Assembly: GCF_002165305.2 (NCBI RefSeq)
Contig: NZ_CP032286.1
Span: 1,178,001 to 1,242,000 of the forward strand
Reading direction: 5' to 3'
Length of the DNA stretch: 64,000 bases
Source of the DNA: Acinetobacter sp. WCHA55
GTDB taxonomy: Bacteria; Pseudomonadota; Gammaproteobacteria; Pseudomonadales; Moraxellaceae
Shown one piece after another: positions 19,333 through 28,710 of this stretch (position 1 is the first letter of the stretch; each line of letters opens with the position of its first letter). A program made the translations under genes and the position numbers. The notes beneath the pieces were generated by a model that was not told where the DNA came from, searched no databases, and worked only from the letters and a program-made list of their open reading frames with translations.

Positions 19333-20421
19333 ATGAATCAGGATGATTCAATCGAAGTTGAATACCGGAATAATATCCATGATGATATGGTACATAGTTC
19401 AGGGCTACGTGGCTATTTAGAGGTAATGCAACAACTAGGCATTGACCCAATACCATTGTTAGCCAAGCATAAAATTCAACTTGCACAATTACAAGATGAC
19501 AATGCATGGATTTCACATATAGCACTGATCCAACTTCTAGAAGAAAGTGCGCAACATGCCAAATCTGCGGATTTAGGTTTACGCATCTCGCAGTATCAAG
19601 ATATTGGTATTTTGGGTGTGCTAGGGCTGATCTTACAAAGTGCAACGACACTTCATGAAGTGATTAAATACAGTTCGGATTTGCTATTTTTACATGGCTC
19701 TGCTTTACGCTTATATATCAATGACCGTGTTCGTACAGATTTTTTTGAGCCCAACTCGGATATTGTTGAACTTATTTTTGATATTCAGTTGCATGACGCT
19801 ACACGTATTTTGAGTAAACGACAAACCATGGATATGGGGCTCGCTGTGTGTCATCGGGTTCTTCGTTATTTAAGTGGTGAACGTTATCAACCGATGAAAG
19901 TTGCACTGCCACATAGTCCCGTTGCTCCTTTAAATGTGTATAAACGATTTTTTCATGCGGAAGTCATGATCGATCAACAACATGCAGCTTTGTATTTCCA
20001 TAAAGATATGTTGAATATTACTTTGGACAGTATTGATCATGGCTTACGGGAAATTGTAGATAGTTATTTGGAGCGGAGTTTTCGCAGTCATCAAGGTTCA
20101 TTTAGCGATCGTGTTCGACATGCAATTCGTATTCATCTGTCGGGCCCAAAAGCGAATAAAACTGAAATTGCAAATATGCTTGCGATGCATCCTCGAAGCT
20201 TACAACGTAAATTGGATGAAGAGGGTACTAGCTTTGAGCAGATCAGAGATAAGCTCAGACAACAGCTGTTATTGCAATATTTGGCTGACTCAAAAGCATC
20301 GATGAGTCAAATTGCTTCTATATTAGGTTTTTCCGAACAGTCGGTATTAAGTCGTGCCTGCAAAAATTGGTTTGGTGTGACGCCACGACAATTAAAAAAG
20401 ATTCGCAGTGGATTGCAATAA
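19333..20421 (+). CDS. AraC-family transcriptional regulator
   Basis: A 362-residue regulator with an N-terminal arabinose-binding-like domain of the OruR/ArgR-like type (about 20-210) and a C-terminal pair of helix-turn-helix motifs (about 265-355; NKTEIANMLAMHPRSLQRKL and MSQIASILGFSEQSVLSR). Such regulators often activate the divergent catabolic gene in response to a small effector. The effector is unknown, and the link to the dehydrogenase is by position only. Confidence 0.88.
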   Translation: MNQDDSIEVEYRNNIHDDMVHSSGLRGYLEVMQQLGIDPIPLLAKHKIQLAQLQDDNAWISHIALIQLLEESAQHAKSADLGLRISQYQDIGILGVLGLILQSATTLHEVIKYSSDLLFLHGSALRLYINDRVRTDFFEPNSDIVELIFDIQLHDATRILSKRQTMDMGLAVCHRVLRYLSGERYQPMKVALPHSPVAPLNVYKRFFHAEVMIDQQHAALYFHKDMLNITLDSIDHGLREIVDSYLERSFRSHQGSFSDRVRHAIRIHLSGPKANKTEIANMLAMHPRSLQRKLDEEGTSFEQIRDKLRQQLLLQYLADSKASMSQIASILGFSEQSVLSRACKNWFGVTPRQLKKIRSGLQ

Positions 20422-20449
20422 AAAAACCCGCTTTAAAAGCGGGTTTTTT
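20420..20449. terminator. Bidirectional terminator between the AraC gene and purD
   Basis: A symmetric AAAAAACCCGCTTT / AAAGCGGGTTTTTT stem starts at the AraC stop and lies just before the convergent purD stop, with A/T runs on both sides. Confidence 0.9.
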
Positions 20450-20471
20450 AAAAGTACATTGACTACTTTAA

Positions 20472-21755
20472 TTACGAATTTTCACGAGCAATAGCACGGT
20501 AACCAATGTCTTTACGATATTGAACACCATCAAATGTTACTTTTTGGCAAAGTTCTAAGGCTTTGGCTTGTGCTTCACCAATGGTATTGCCTAGTGCAGT
20601 CACACAAAGCACACGACCACCCGCAGTCACGATGTCGCCATTTTCATTGACTTTGGTACCAGCATGGAACACTTTCGCATCAGTCATTTCTGTGTCTAAA
20701 CCAGAAATTACATCGCCATTGCTTGAAGTTTCAGGGTAGCCTTTAGACGCAAGTACGATCCCTACAGTTTTACGCTCATCCCATGCAGCTTCTGCTGGAA
20801 GATTACCTGCAATACCTGCTTCAACTAAATCAACCAAAGATGATTGTAAACGCATCATGATCGGTTGAGTTTCAGGGTCACCAAAACGGCAGTTGAATTC
20901 GATCACACGTGGTTGACCTGCATCATCAATCATCAAACCAGCATATAAGAAACCTGTATACACATGACCGTCTTTCTTCATGCCTTCTACAGTTGGACGC
21001 ATTACTTCAGCCATGACACGATCAAACACTTCACTGGTCACCACTGGAGCAGGGGAGTAAGCACCCATGCCACCCGTGTTTGGACCTTGGTCACCTTCAA
21101 AGATACGTTTGTGATCTTGTGAAGTAGCCATAGGTAAAATGTTGTCGCCATCAATCATACAAATGAAAGAGGCTTCTTCACCCGCAAGGAACTGCTCAAT
21201 CACGACACGTGAACCGGCATCACCAAATTTATTGCCCGCCAACATGTCATCAATCGCATCAAAGGCTTCTTGATTAGTCATAGCAACAATCACGCCTTTA
21301 CCAGCAGCTAGACCATCAGCCTTAATCACGATTGGCGCGCCATTTTTTTCAACAAATGCTTTCGCGGCATCGACTTCAGTAAATACATCGTAGAATGCAG
21401 TAGGAATGTTGTGGCGTTTTAAGAAGTGTTTTGCGAACGCTTTTGAACCTTCTAACTGTGCAGCAAATTGTGTTGGACCCCAAATTTTAAGCTCTGCCGC
21501 GCGGCAAGCATCCACTACGCCATTTACAAGCGGTGCTTCTGGACCAACAATAATTAAATCAACCGCATTATTTTTTGCAAATTCGATAATGGCAGGGTTG
21601 TCTAAAATGTTAAGCGCAACATTTTCACATTTGTTTTCTGTTGCCGTTCCTGCATTACCAGGAGCTACAAATACTTTTGCAACTTTCTCATCTTGTGCGA
21701 TTTTCCATGCCAATGCATGTTCACGACCGCCATTACCCAAAACTAAAATGTTCAT
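20472..21755 (-). CDS. purD: Phosphoribosylamine-glycine ligase PurD
   Basis: A 427-residue ATP-grasp enzyme for the second step of purine synthesis (phosphoribosylamine + glycine + ATP to GAR). It begins MNILVLGNGGREHALAW and has the ATP-grasp stretch VIKADGLAAGKGV and the metal/glycine site EFNCRFGDPE. Length is normal. It is downstream of purH but separated from it by a palindromic repeat element. Confidence 0.96.
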   Translation of the reverse strand: MNILVLGNGGREHALAWKIAQDEKVAKVFVAPGNAGTATENKCENVALNILDNPAIIEFAKNNAVDLIIVGPEAPLVNGVVDACRAAELKIWGPTQFAAQLEGSKAFAKHFLKRHNIPTAFYDVFTEVDAAKAFVEKNGAPIVIKADGLAAGKGVIVAMTNQEAFDAIDDMLAGNKFGDAGSRVVIEQFLAGEEASFICMIDGDNILPMATSQDHKRIFEGDQGPNTGGMGAYSPAPVVTSEVFDRVMAEVMRPTVEGMKKDGHVYTGFLYAGLMIDDAGQPRVIEFNCRFGDPETQPIMMRLQSSLVDLVEAGIAGNLPAEAAWDERKTVGIVLASKGYPETSSNGDVISGLDTEMTDAKVFHAGTKVNENGDIVTAGGRVLCVTALGNTIGEAQAKALELCQKVTFDGVQYRKDIGYRAIARENS

Positions 21756-21778
21756 CTAAAAATCCCTCAAAGAAAAGA

Positions 21779-21883
21779 ATCCCTCCCGACCTCCCTTTAA
21801 AAAAGGGAAGGGATCACGCATGAAAACCAAGGTTTCTTACGTGAAAAGTCCCCCTTTTTACAAAGGGGGATTTAGGGGGATTA
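21779..21883. repeat. Composite palindromic intergenic repeat between purH and purD
   Basis: Three hairpins lie side by side: ATCCCT...CCCTTT-AAAA-AAGGG...AGGGAT (21779-21814); a middle stem CACG...CGTG containing GAAAACC/GGTTTC (about 21815-21843); and CCCCCTTT-TTAC-AAAGGGGG followed by ATTTAGGGGGATT (21850-21883). The outer ends, AATCCCTCC and AGGGGGATT, are imperfect terminal inverted repeats. This looks like a small mobile or REP-type element, not coding DNA. Confidence 0.65.
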
Positions 21884-21904
21884 ATAAATATGACTTCTAA
21901 TCAA

Positions 21905-23479
21905 TTAATGACGGAAGTGACGCATACCAGTAAAGACCATCGCAATGCCTGCTTCATCCGCAGCAGCAATGGTTTCTTCGTCACGCATAGAACCGCCTGG
22001 TTGGATAATACATTTAATGCCTGCTTTCGCTGCATTATCAATACCATCACGGAACGGGAAGAATGCATCCGATGCCATAACCGCACCTTCAACCACTAAA
22101 CCGGCATGTTCCGCTTTAATCGCAGCAATACGCGCTGAGTTAACACGGCTCATTTGACCTGCGCCTACACCAATGGTTTGACGACCTTTAGCATAAACAA
22201 TGGCATTTGATTTCACGTATTTCGCAACTTTCCAAGCGAAGATCAAATCATCAATTTCAGCTTCAGTTGGTGCGCGTTTGGTCACAACTTTTAGATCATC
22301 TTTTGTGATCATGCCCAAGTCTTGGTCTTGAACCAATAAACCACCGTTAACACGCTTGTAGTCTAACTGCGGAGCACGCTCATCAATCGCTGGTAATTCA
22401 CCGCACACCAATACACGAACATTTTTCTTTGCACCAGTGACTTCAAGTACGCCATCGGCAATGCTTGGAGCAATGATTACTTCTACGAATTGACGGTCAA
22501 CGATTGCTTGTGCAGTTGCTACATCTAGCTCACGGTTGAATGCAATGATTCCACCGAAAGCAGATTCTGGGTCAGTTGCATAAGCCAAGTCATAAGCGGT
22601 TTGAATACCGTCTAATGAAACTGCAACGCCACATGGGTTTGCATGTTTCACAATGACGCAGGCTGGTTTAGCAAAAGATTTAACACATTCAAGTGCTGCA
22701 TCGGTATCCGCGATGTTGTTATAAGAAAGCTCTTTACCTTGAAGTTGTTTCGCTGTTGAAACAGAGGCTTCAGTAGCTGTGCTTTCTACATAGAATGCAG
22801 CTGATTGGTGCGGGTTTTCACCGTAACGTAAGTCTTGAGCTTTATTGAGCTGTGTATTGAAAGTACGAGCAAACTTGTCCGCTTCACCTTCAGCTTTGCC
22901 TACGCGCGCGCCAAGGTAAGAAGCAATCATGCCATCGTATTGTGCAGTGTGTTCGAAAGCTTTGACTGCTAAATCAAAACGAGTTTCATAAGACAACGCG
23001 CCATCTGCTTTAAGCTCGGCAACAACGGTGTCATAGTCAGAAGCATTTACAACAATACCTACAGACGCATGGTTTTTCGCAGCAGCGCGAACCATAGTTG
23101 GACCACCGATGTCGATGTTCTCTATGGCATCTGCAAGTGAACAGTTCGGTTTAGCGACTGTTGCAGCAAATGGATAAAGGTTCACAACTACAAGATCTAT
23201 TGCATCGATATTGTGTTCAGCCATCACAGCTTCGTCTAGACCGCGACGAGCTAAGATGCCACCATGAATTTTCGGGTGTAGCGTTTTTACACGACCATCC
23301 ATCATTTCTGGGAAACCAGTATGCTCTGAAACTTCAACTACAGCGATATTGTTGTCTTTTAACAACTTATATGTACCGCCAGTAGATAAAATTTCTACCC
23401 CTAGAGCAACAAGGTTTTGAGCGAACTCAACAATGCCAGTTTTATCGGAAACAGAGATTAAAGCGCGTTTAATGGTCAT
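21905..23479 (-). CDS. purH: Bifunctional AICAR formyltransferase / IMP cyclohydrolase PurH
   Basis: The ATG at 23479 gives 524 residues; a seven-codon longer form needs a TTG. The N-terminal part is the cyclohydrolase domain ([11 protein letters not shown], then STGGTYKLL and [14 protein letters not shown]), and the rest is the AICAR transformylase domain (KHANPCG, with the Lys-His needed for formyl transfer). It makes IMP, the last two steps of purine synthesis. Downstream of fis, same strand. Confidence 0.97.
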   Translation of the reverse strand: MTIKRALISVSDKTGIVEFAQNLVALGVEILSTGGTYKLLKDNNIAVVEVSEHTGFPEMMDGRVKTLHPKIHGGILARRGLDEAVMAEHNIDAIDLVVVNLYPFAATVAKPNCSLADAIENIDIGGPTMVRAAAKNHASVGIVVNASDYDTVVAELKADGALSYETRFDLAVKAFEHTAQYDGMIASYLGARVGKAEGEADKFARTFNTQLNKAQDLRYGENPHQSAAFYVESTATEASVSTAKQLQGKELSYNNIADTDAALECVKSFAKPACVIVKHANPCGVAVSLDGIQTAYDLAYATDPESAFGGIIAFNRELDVATAQAIVDRQFVEVIIAPSIADGVLEVTGAKKNVRVLVCGELPAIDERAPQLDYKRVNGGLLVQDQDLGMITKDDLKVVTKRAPTEAEIDDLIFAWKVAKYVKSNAIVYAKGRQTIGVGAGQMSRVNSARIAAIKAEHAGLVVEGAVMASDAFFPFRDGIDNAAKAGIKCIIQPGGSMRDEETIAAADEAGIAMVFTGMRHFRH

Positions 23480-23534
23480 GATCTTCGTCACAGTTATCAA
23501 GAATTAAAACAAAAAGCCAAAAATAGCAGGTAAA

Positions 23535-23565
23535 AAAAAATGCCCGCGGAAGCCGCAAGCATTTT
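23535..23565 (-). terminator. fis terminator
   Basis: AAAATGC pairs with GCATTTT and an inner GCGG/CCGC stem; on the minus strand a run of T follows. It lies directly after the fis stop. Confidence 0.75.
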
Positions 23566-23570
23566 ATCAT

Positions 23571-23840
23571 TTATTCACTCATTAAACCGTGAGCTTTTAA
23601 CTTTTTACGCAAAGTACCACGGTTGAGGCCTAGAATCTCCGCAGCACGTGTTTGGTTGCCGCGGGTATATTCTAAAACTACAGATAGAAGAGGTTTCTCC
23701 ATTTCTGCTAGCACCATGTCGTAGACCTGAGATGGTTGCTCGCCTTGCAGTTGTGCAAAATAGTGGCGAACTGCGCGATCTACGTGAATACGAAGAGCGA
23801 CATCAGACTGTGCAGTAAAAATAGGAGATTTGCTATTCAT
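23571..23840 (-). CDS. fis: DNA-binding protein Fis
   Basis: The ATG at 23840 gives 89 residues, beginning MNSKSPIF; a ten-residue longer form has no family support. The C terminus is the Fis helix-turn-helix ([20 protein letters not shown]). Fis bends DNA and regulates stable-RNA and other growth-rate genes. The dusB gene, its usual neighbour in enteric bacteria, is absent here. Confidence 0.95.
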   Translation of the reverse strand: MNSKSPIFTAQSDVALRIHVDRAVRHYFAQLQGEQPSQVYDMVLAEMEKPLLSVVLEYTRGNQTRAAEILGLNRGTLRKKLKAHGLMSE

Positions 23841-24220
23841 GCGAATTAATCCGAAAAATCTAAATATCACTTGGGTAAAGTGACATATATAAAGTGGTCT
23901 AAAATTAAAATGAACTTCGTTTTAGATCCTAAAACGAATAGTTCTAAAACTGTACATTTAGCATGCCACAATATCGCTAAGTTGGTCGAAATATAAGCGT
24001 AACAATAGTTAAATATTTGTTACCGACCTTTTTTAAACAAAAAAATCTGCTCGATACGCGATATTAGTATAACGCGTATTTTTGCTGATGTTCTATTTGT
24101 ATTAAAAGACTGAGGAGATTGCAGCACTAAGCTTTCGTGGCGCGTATCATACCATTGTCTAAGAAAAAGTGAGCAAGAAAACTGCATTTTTTTTCACTTT
24201 TTTTACATTTTTTTTAAATT
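23841..24220. other. Intergenic region upstream of fis
   Basis: No gene is seen in this 380-base AT-rich stretch, which should hold the fis promoter. A 7-bp perfect inverted repeat, ATACGCG / CGCGTAT (24054-24060 and 24073-24079), followed by TTTTT on the plus strand is the only clear structure. Long T/A runs (24185-24220) lie just after the DUF3426 stop. Confidence 0.5.
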
Positions 24221-25120
24221 TTAGGGCTGGACTATTTCTAAACTGTAATGATTGAAGCTTTTACGGCTGACTGGTAGGCTAAATTTGAATTTGAATGGAC
24301 TATTTTTAGGAATTCGTTTAATTCCAACTAGACTGTCAATTAAATATTCATTTGCATGCAGTTGATAGGTTGAATCGACTTCACCATCCACTTTTAAAAT
24401 GACCTTAAGATCTGGTAGGGGCAGACTAGTGTCATGATAGTTGATCAGCTCACCCGAAAATTGAGTTTTCTGTGCCTCAATGCGTTTTACTTTTACTTTA
24501 TTAATGCTGATTAGGCTGTAACGTTCTTGTAGGCTACTACAGTTCAGTACAAGACAAATTTTATTATAGGTTGCGCCTAATGCGGGACTGTTATTGAGGA
24601 TATGTGGATTAAACCATAAGTATTGGAAACACAATAGCGCCAATAAGCTGAAGTTTATCAGACCCCAAAGTATATAGTACATCGGGCTTTTTTGCGGTTT
24701 CGTTGGATTGTTGTCTGCCAAATTCATGGCAGGATAGTTACCAATAAGATCGGTACTAAAATAATTTAAATTGTTTAAATATGTTTTGAGGTCAATGTTG
24801 GAGTGCTCAACTTTCAGGTTGAAAATATCAAGCAAATTTGATGTCGACATTGAAAGCGCAGCAGATTGCGATAAATCAAAATGTATGCTGTCTACATGAG
24901 GAGAGGAAAATGCTGAGTTCGAAGACATACTCATGTCATTTTGATTCGTCGATTTTTCCTCTCCTGTGCCAAAAATATGACCCGTGGTTAAATGTGAGAG
25001 TGCATTAAAGGTCATTGAACACTTTGGGCAACAAACCATACCTTGCGCAACCGTGAGTTGAGCAACACTTACTTTGTAGATGGTTAGGCATTTAGGGCAA
25101 GAGGTTTGTTTGTCGCTCAT
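24221..25120 (-). CDS. Zinc-ribbon membrane protein, DUF3426
   Basis: A 299-residue protein. The N terminus is an MJ0042-type zinc ribbon with Cys8, Cys11, Cys31 and Cys34. A polar linker of about 100 residues leads to one membrane segment (about 148-170) and a C-terminal DUF3426 domain, probably outside the membrane. Function is unknown. It lies 18 bases after prmA and before fis, an arrangement typical of this genus. Confidence 0.8.
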   Translation of the reverse strand: MSDKQTSCPKCLTIYKVSVAQLTVAQGMVCCPKCSMTFNALSHLTTGHIFGTGEEKSTNQNDMSMSSNSAFSSPHVDSIHFDLSQSAALSMSTSNLLDIFNLKVEHSNIDLKTYLNNLNYFSTDLIGNYPAMNLADNNPTKPQKSPMYYILWGLINFSLLALLCFQYLWFNPHILNNSPALGATYNKICLVLNCSSLQERYSLISINKVKVKRIEAQKTQFSGELINYHDTSLPLPDLKVILKVDGEVDSTYQLHANEYLIDSLVGIKRIPKNSPFKFKFSLPVSRKSFNHYSLEIVQP

Positions 25121-25138
25121 AGTGTATTAAGAGTTCAT

Positions 25139-26041
25139 TTAAAGGGTGTGGCGTTTACCCGAGATTCGGCACCAGTTTTCATCACGTTTCTCGACCTCTA
25201 ATATATCAAAAAACTCAGAATAAACACTAGAAACATCAAAAACTTGCTCTTCAATTACACCAGCAAGTGCGAACTCTCCCTCAGATTTAACCAAAGTTGC
25301 GAATTCAGGCGCTAACATCATGAGCGGACCTGCCAAAATATTTGCAACAAAAACATCTGCTTTTTGGTCAGCCAGTTCTAAATTGAACTCATCTGGTAAG
25401 CCGACATATAGGTTTTCAGCCACGCCATTGAGTGCTGCATTTTGTTCAGTGGCTAAAATTGCTTGAGGGTCAATGTCTGTGGCATAGACTTTTTTTGCAC
25501 CTAGGAGTAGAGCAGCAACACCTAAAATACCTGAACCGCAACCATAGTCGATCACGATTTTATCTTTAACATCAGTTTTACCTAACCACTGCAGGCAAAG
25601 AAAAGTAGATGCATGGTTCCCTGTACCAAAAGCTAAGCCTGGATCAAGTTTAATGTTCACCGCATCTGGTTCTGGTGCTTCCATCCATTCAGGAACGATC
25701 CAGTATTTGTCAGCAATTTGAATTGGTTCGTAGGCATCCATCCATGTACGTTCCCACTCTTGGTCTTCAAGAAATTCGCTACGCATTGGTGCGTCAGGCA
25801 TTTGAGTGCGAATAAACGTTTCTAATGCATTGACATCAATTTCTTCATCTTCTTCTTGCGCATAGATACCCGTCACAATGACTTTATTCCAAAGTGGCGT
25901 TTCACCTGGAAGTGGTTCAAGTAAGTCTTGGTTTTCTGCATCATCTAATGTGACACTGACTGCACCCAAAGATTCTAAAAGGGTTTCAGTAAAATCGACT
26001 TGCGCTTGATCAACCGTAATATGAATTTGTAACCACTTCAC
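25139..26041 (-). CDS. prmA: Ribosomal protein L11 methyltransferase PrmA
   Basis: A 300-residue SAM enzyme that trimethylates lysines and the N terminus of L11. The N-terminal substrate-recognition domain is followed by [14 protein letters not shown], the SAM loop [19 protein letters not shown], and [11 protein letters not shown]. Length and motifs are normal. Confidence 0.95.
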   Translation of the reverse strand: MKWLQIHITVDQAQVDFTETLLESLGAVSVTLDDAENQDLLEPLPGETPLWNKVIVTGIYAQEEDEEIDVNALETFIRTQMPDAPMRSEFLEDQEWERTWMDAYEPIQIADKYWIVPEWMEAPEPDAVNIKLDPGLAFGTGNHASTFLCLQWLGKTDVKDKIVIDYGCGSGILGVAALLLGAKKVYATDIDPQAILATEQNAALNGVAENLYVGLPDEFNLELADQKADVFVANILAGPLMMLAPEFATLVKSEGEFALAGVIEEQVFDVSSVYSEFFDILEVEKRDENWCRISGKRHTL

Positions 26042-26114
26042 AGGAATAACCTAATATTTATGTATAAATAAATATTGTAACGGAACGGGGGGCAGTTCAA
26101 CAGCATTCCTCAAA

Positions 26115-26140
26115 ATAAAAAAGGATGCCGAAGCATCCTT
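26115..26140 (-). terminator. Terminator after the BASS transporter gene at 26156
   Basis: The 8-bp stem AAGGATGC / GCATCCTT has a TTCG tetraloop on the minus strand and is followed by TTTTTTATTTTG. It lies 16 bases after the stop. Confidence 0.9.
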
Positions 26141-26155
26141 AGACTCACATCCGTT

Positions 26156-27037
26156 TTAGGCCTGCTCTGTACGGGTTTGAACCGATGGAGCATAACGGTT
26201 GAGTAATGTCCCAAAGATGGCAGCAAAGATATACATAAAAATAGAATAGACTGCTGCGGGCATGGCAATGGTGGTACTGGCCATCACGGTGAGTGCAATG
26301 GTCATGGCAAGGGTGCTGTTATGAATGCCAATTTCAAATGCACAAGCCCGTGCTTGAGCACTATTGATCCCGAGTAGTCTCGGTACAAAATAGCCAATCA
26401 TTAAACTACAAATACAGAAAATGACTGTGGCTAAACCGACCTGAGTTAGATACTCCAGAATATGTGCACGTTCTTTGGCTATTGCTCCAACAATGATTAA
26501 GACCAAAAATACAACAGAAAAAATACGCAATGGCTTATTCAGCTTCTTGGTAAAAGAGGGTGCATAGTGGCGAATCAACATACCAATACAAACAGGGATA
26601 AGAATAATTGAGAAAACCTGTATGATTTTACTAAACTGCATACTGACATGTTGTCCATCTTGCATAAAGTACTGAATGGCAAAGTTGACAATTAGCGGCA
26701 AGGTAAACGCTGCAATAACGGAGTTAATCGCGGTTAAGGTAATATTGAGCGCAATATCACCTTTAAACAAGTAGCTAAATAAGTTTGCAGTACTACCACC
26801 AGGAGAGGCTGCTAGAAGCATTAAGCCGACGGCAAGAAGTGGCGGTAAGTTGAGTACTTTGCAAATCACAAAGGCAATCCCAACAAGAAGTACCAATTGG
26901 CAGAATAAAGCAACCAATACCGCTTTGGGATGTTTGCTCACACGTGCAAAATCCTTCGGGGTTAACTCTAAGCCCAAACCAATCATGATGATGGCAAGAG
27001 CTAGGGGTAACATAATTGTTATAATTCCTGAATCCAT
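26156..27037 (-). CDS. Bile acid:sodium symporter-family (BASS) transporter, copy 1
   Basis: A 293-residue inner-membrane protein with about nine to ten membrane segments. BASS marks are GGSTANLFSYLFKGD (first crossover region) and EIGIHNSTLAM (second), where the sodium sites of the family lie. Substrates of bacterial members are organic anions such as pantoate or keto acids; bile acid is only the family name. The next gene upstream is a paralogue of nearly the same length. Confidence 0.85.
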   Translation of the reverse strand: MDSGIITIMLPLALAIIMIGLGLELTPKDFARVSKHPKAVLVALFCQLVLLVGIAFVICKVLNLPPLLAVGLMLLAASPGGSTANLFSYLFKGDIALNITLTAINSVIAAFTLPLIVNFAIQYFMQDGQHVSMQFSKIIQVFSIILIPVCIGMLIRHYAPSFTKKLNKPLRIFSVVFLVLIIVGAIAKERAHILEYLTQVGLATVIFCICSLMIGYFVPRLLGINSAQARACAFEIGIHNSTLAMTIALTVMASTTIAMPAAVYSIFMYIFAAIFGTLLNRYAPSVQTRTEQA

Positions 27038-27082
27038 ATGTGCATATTCTCCTTAAAATTATAGTAAATCTTGACCGTAAGC

Positions 27083-27970
27083 TTATTCAGCTGCGGTCTC
27101 TTTCTTCAAAAATAAACTGTCATTTCTTCGTGAAATTAATAGGCCTAATAACGCAGCAAATATAAACATGAAAATGGAATAAATACCGGCAGGAATCGCC
27201 ATGGCGGTGTTGCCTAAAACTGACAGGGCAACCGTAATGGCAAGTGCGGTGTTGTGAATAGTGATCTCAAAGGAGCAGGTTAAGGCTTGTTTTTCTGGAA
27301 TATTGGCAAGTTGTGGCACAAAAAAACCAATAAACATACTACAGAAGCAGAATAAGGCTACAGCTGGCCCAATCTCAAACACATATTCAACAAAATTATG
27401 TCGTTCTAAGTACAGGGCGAGAAAAAAGATAAAAATAAGACAACTCGCAGACAAAATACGCATTGGGTGGTTTAATTTGTCGGCAAGTTTTGGAAAGTAA
27501 TAACGTAAAAACATGCCCATACTGACAGGTAGTAGAGTGATGAAAAAGACCTTCATCATTTTCATGGCGGGCATGTCAACGGGTTGAGATGTTTGTAGAA
27601 AATACATCAGTGAAAAATTAATAATAAATGGGAGGGTGAGCGTTGAAATGATGGAATTTGTGGCTGTAAGAGTAATATTCAGTGCAACATCACCCTTAAA
27701 TAAATAGGTCAACAGGTTTGACGTTGGTCCACCTGGTGAGGCTGCAACGAGCATCAAACCAATCGCAAATATAGGCGCTAAATTTAAAAACTGGCAAATG
27801 AGAAAAGCAATGCCTACCAATAGAACTAACTGTGAAAATAGCGCGATGAAAATGACTTTGGGGTGTAGTGTGAGCCTATAGAAATCAGCTGGGCGTAGAT
27901 GTAAACCAAGACCCATCATCATCAAGGCCAAAGTCAAAGGCAAAAAAACTGTAAACAATTCCGAATCCAT
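27083..27970 (-). CDS. Bile acid:sodium symporter-family (BASS) transporter, copy 2
   Basis: A 295-residue paralogue of the gene at 26156-27037: the same motifs GGPTSNLLTYLFKGD and EITIHNTALAI and the same topology, but the protein sequences have clearly diverged, so the duplication is old. Only 45 bases separate the two genes, with no terminator between, so they are likely co-transcribed. Substrate unknown. Confidence 0.85.
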   Translation of the reverse strand: MDSELFTVFLPLTLALMMMGLGLHLRPADFYRLTLHPKVIFIALFSQLVLLVGIAFLICQFLNLAPIFAIGLMLVAASPGGPTSNLLTYLFKGDVALNITLTATNSIISTLTLPFIINFSLMYFLQTSQPVDMPAMKMMKVFFITLLPVSMGMFLRYYFPKLADKLNHPMRILSASCLIFIFFLALYLERHNFVEYVFEIGPAVALFCFCSMFIGFFVPQLANIPEKQALTCSFEITIHNTALAITVALSVLGNTAMAIPAGIYSIFMFIFAALLGLLISRRNDSLFLKKETAAE

Positions 27971-28044
27971 GGAATACCTTTTTTATTCGTTTTTATCTTT
28001 AATGTTTTTTGAGTGTATACAGAATTCAATAATTTACAAGATAG

Positions 28045-28076
28045 AAAAAAGGGTAAAAATGGACTATTTTTACCCT
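28045..28076 (-). terminator. Terminator after the small cysteine-repeat protein gene
   Basis: AGGGTAAAAAT pairs with the ATTTTTACCCT arm; TTTTTTCT follows on the minus strand. It lies about 30 bases after the stop at 28107. Confidence 0.8.
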
Positions 28077-28106
28077 CAATACAGCATGAGCTTTAAGCCG
28101 TTTTGA

Positions 28107-28457
28107 TTACATTCTTGGTTTAGGTGCCACAAAACCAAGGGCGCATTTACCTTTGATTTCTTTACCTTCGATATTAATCGATGTCGCATTCGAGTCACCT
28201 TGACAAATACTGGTTAACTCAGCTTCATCACCATGAATATTGGCATTTTTTGAGCTTGGGAAAAATTGGGTTTCACAGGTACCATTCCAAATAATACCTC
28301 GATAGGCAAAACTGACCGCTGCTCCTTGAGACTTGCCTTTACAGACTTGTTGATAACGTTGACTATCATAGACCTTTTCAACTTTATCATTGGCTGATAC
28401 AAAAGGCGAAAAAAATAAACCGCAGAGAATGGATGAAAAAAGAATCTTCTTATTCAT
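28107..28457 (-). CDS. Small secreted protein with two cysteine-bounded repeats
   Basis: The ATG at 28457 gives 116 residues starting with a signal peptide (MNKKILFSSILCGLFFSPF, cleavage near VSA-ND). The mature part shows two copies of one unit: VCKGKSQGAAVSF...WNGTC, then ICQGDSNATSINI...IKGKC. Each unit starts and ends with Cys, suggesting two disulfides in the periplasm. I do not recognise the family. Confidence 0.7.
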   Translation of the reverse strand: MNKKILFSSILCGLFFSPFVSANDKVEKVYDSQRYQQVCKGKSQGAAVSFAYRGIIWNGTCETQFFPSSKNANIHGDEAELTSICQGDSNATSINIEGKEIKGKCALGFVAPKPRM

Positions 28458-28596
28458 AATGCTTACCTTTGGTTGTTGTATGATCAACTTATAGCATAAA
28501 AAATGATCAAATTAATGCAAGGCTTTTCAGGTAACAAAACGCATCCTTTGTTGAGTTTTTGCTATTGCACTGCAAGTAAAATTACAGAAACCTATC

Positions 28597-28682
28597 GCTA
28601 GTGCCGTAAGCACGGTAGCGCATATACAATAATTTCCACGGAATCTGTCAACTTATAATTGAAAATTTGCTATAATCTTTCG
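28597..28682 (+). promoter_or_regulatory. Putative mnmG promoter with upstream hairpin
   Basis: TGCTATAAT at 28668-28676 is an extended -10 box about 35 bases before mnmG; no good -35 box accompanies it. A CGCTA...TAGCG inverted repeat with inner GTGC/GCAC stem (28597-28621) lies further upstream. Confidence 0.5.
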
Positions 28683-28710
28683 TTATCATTTTTTAATCTC
28701 CTTTACCACT

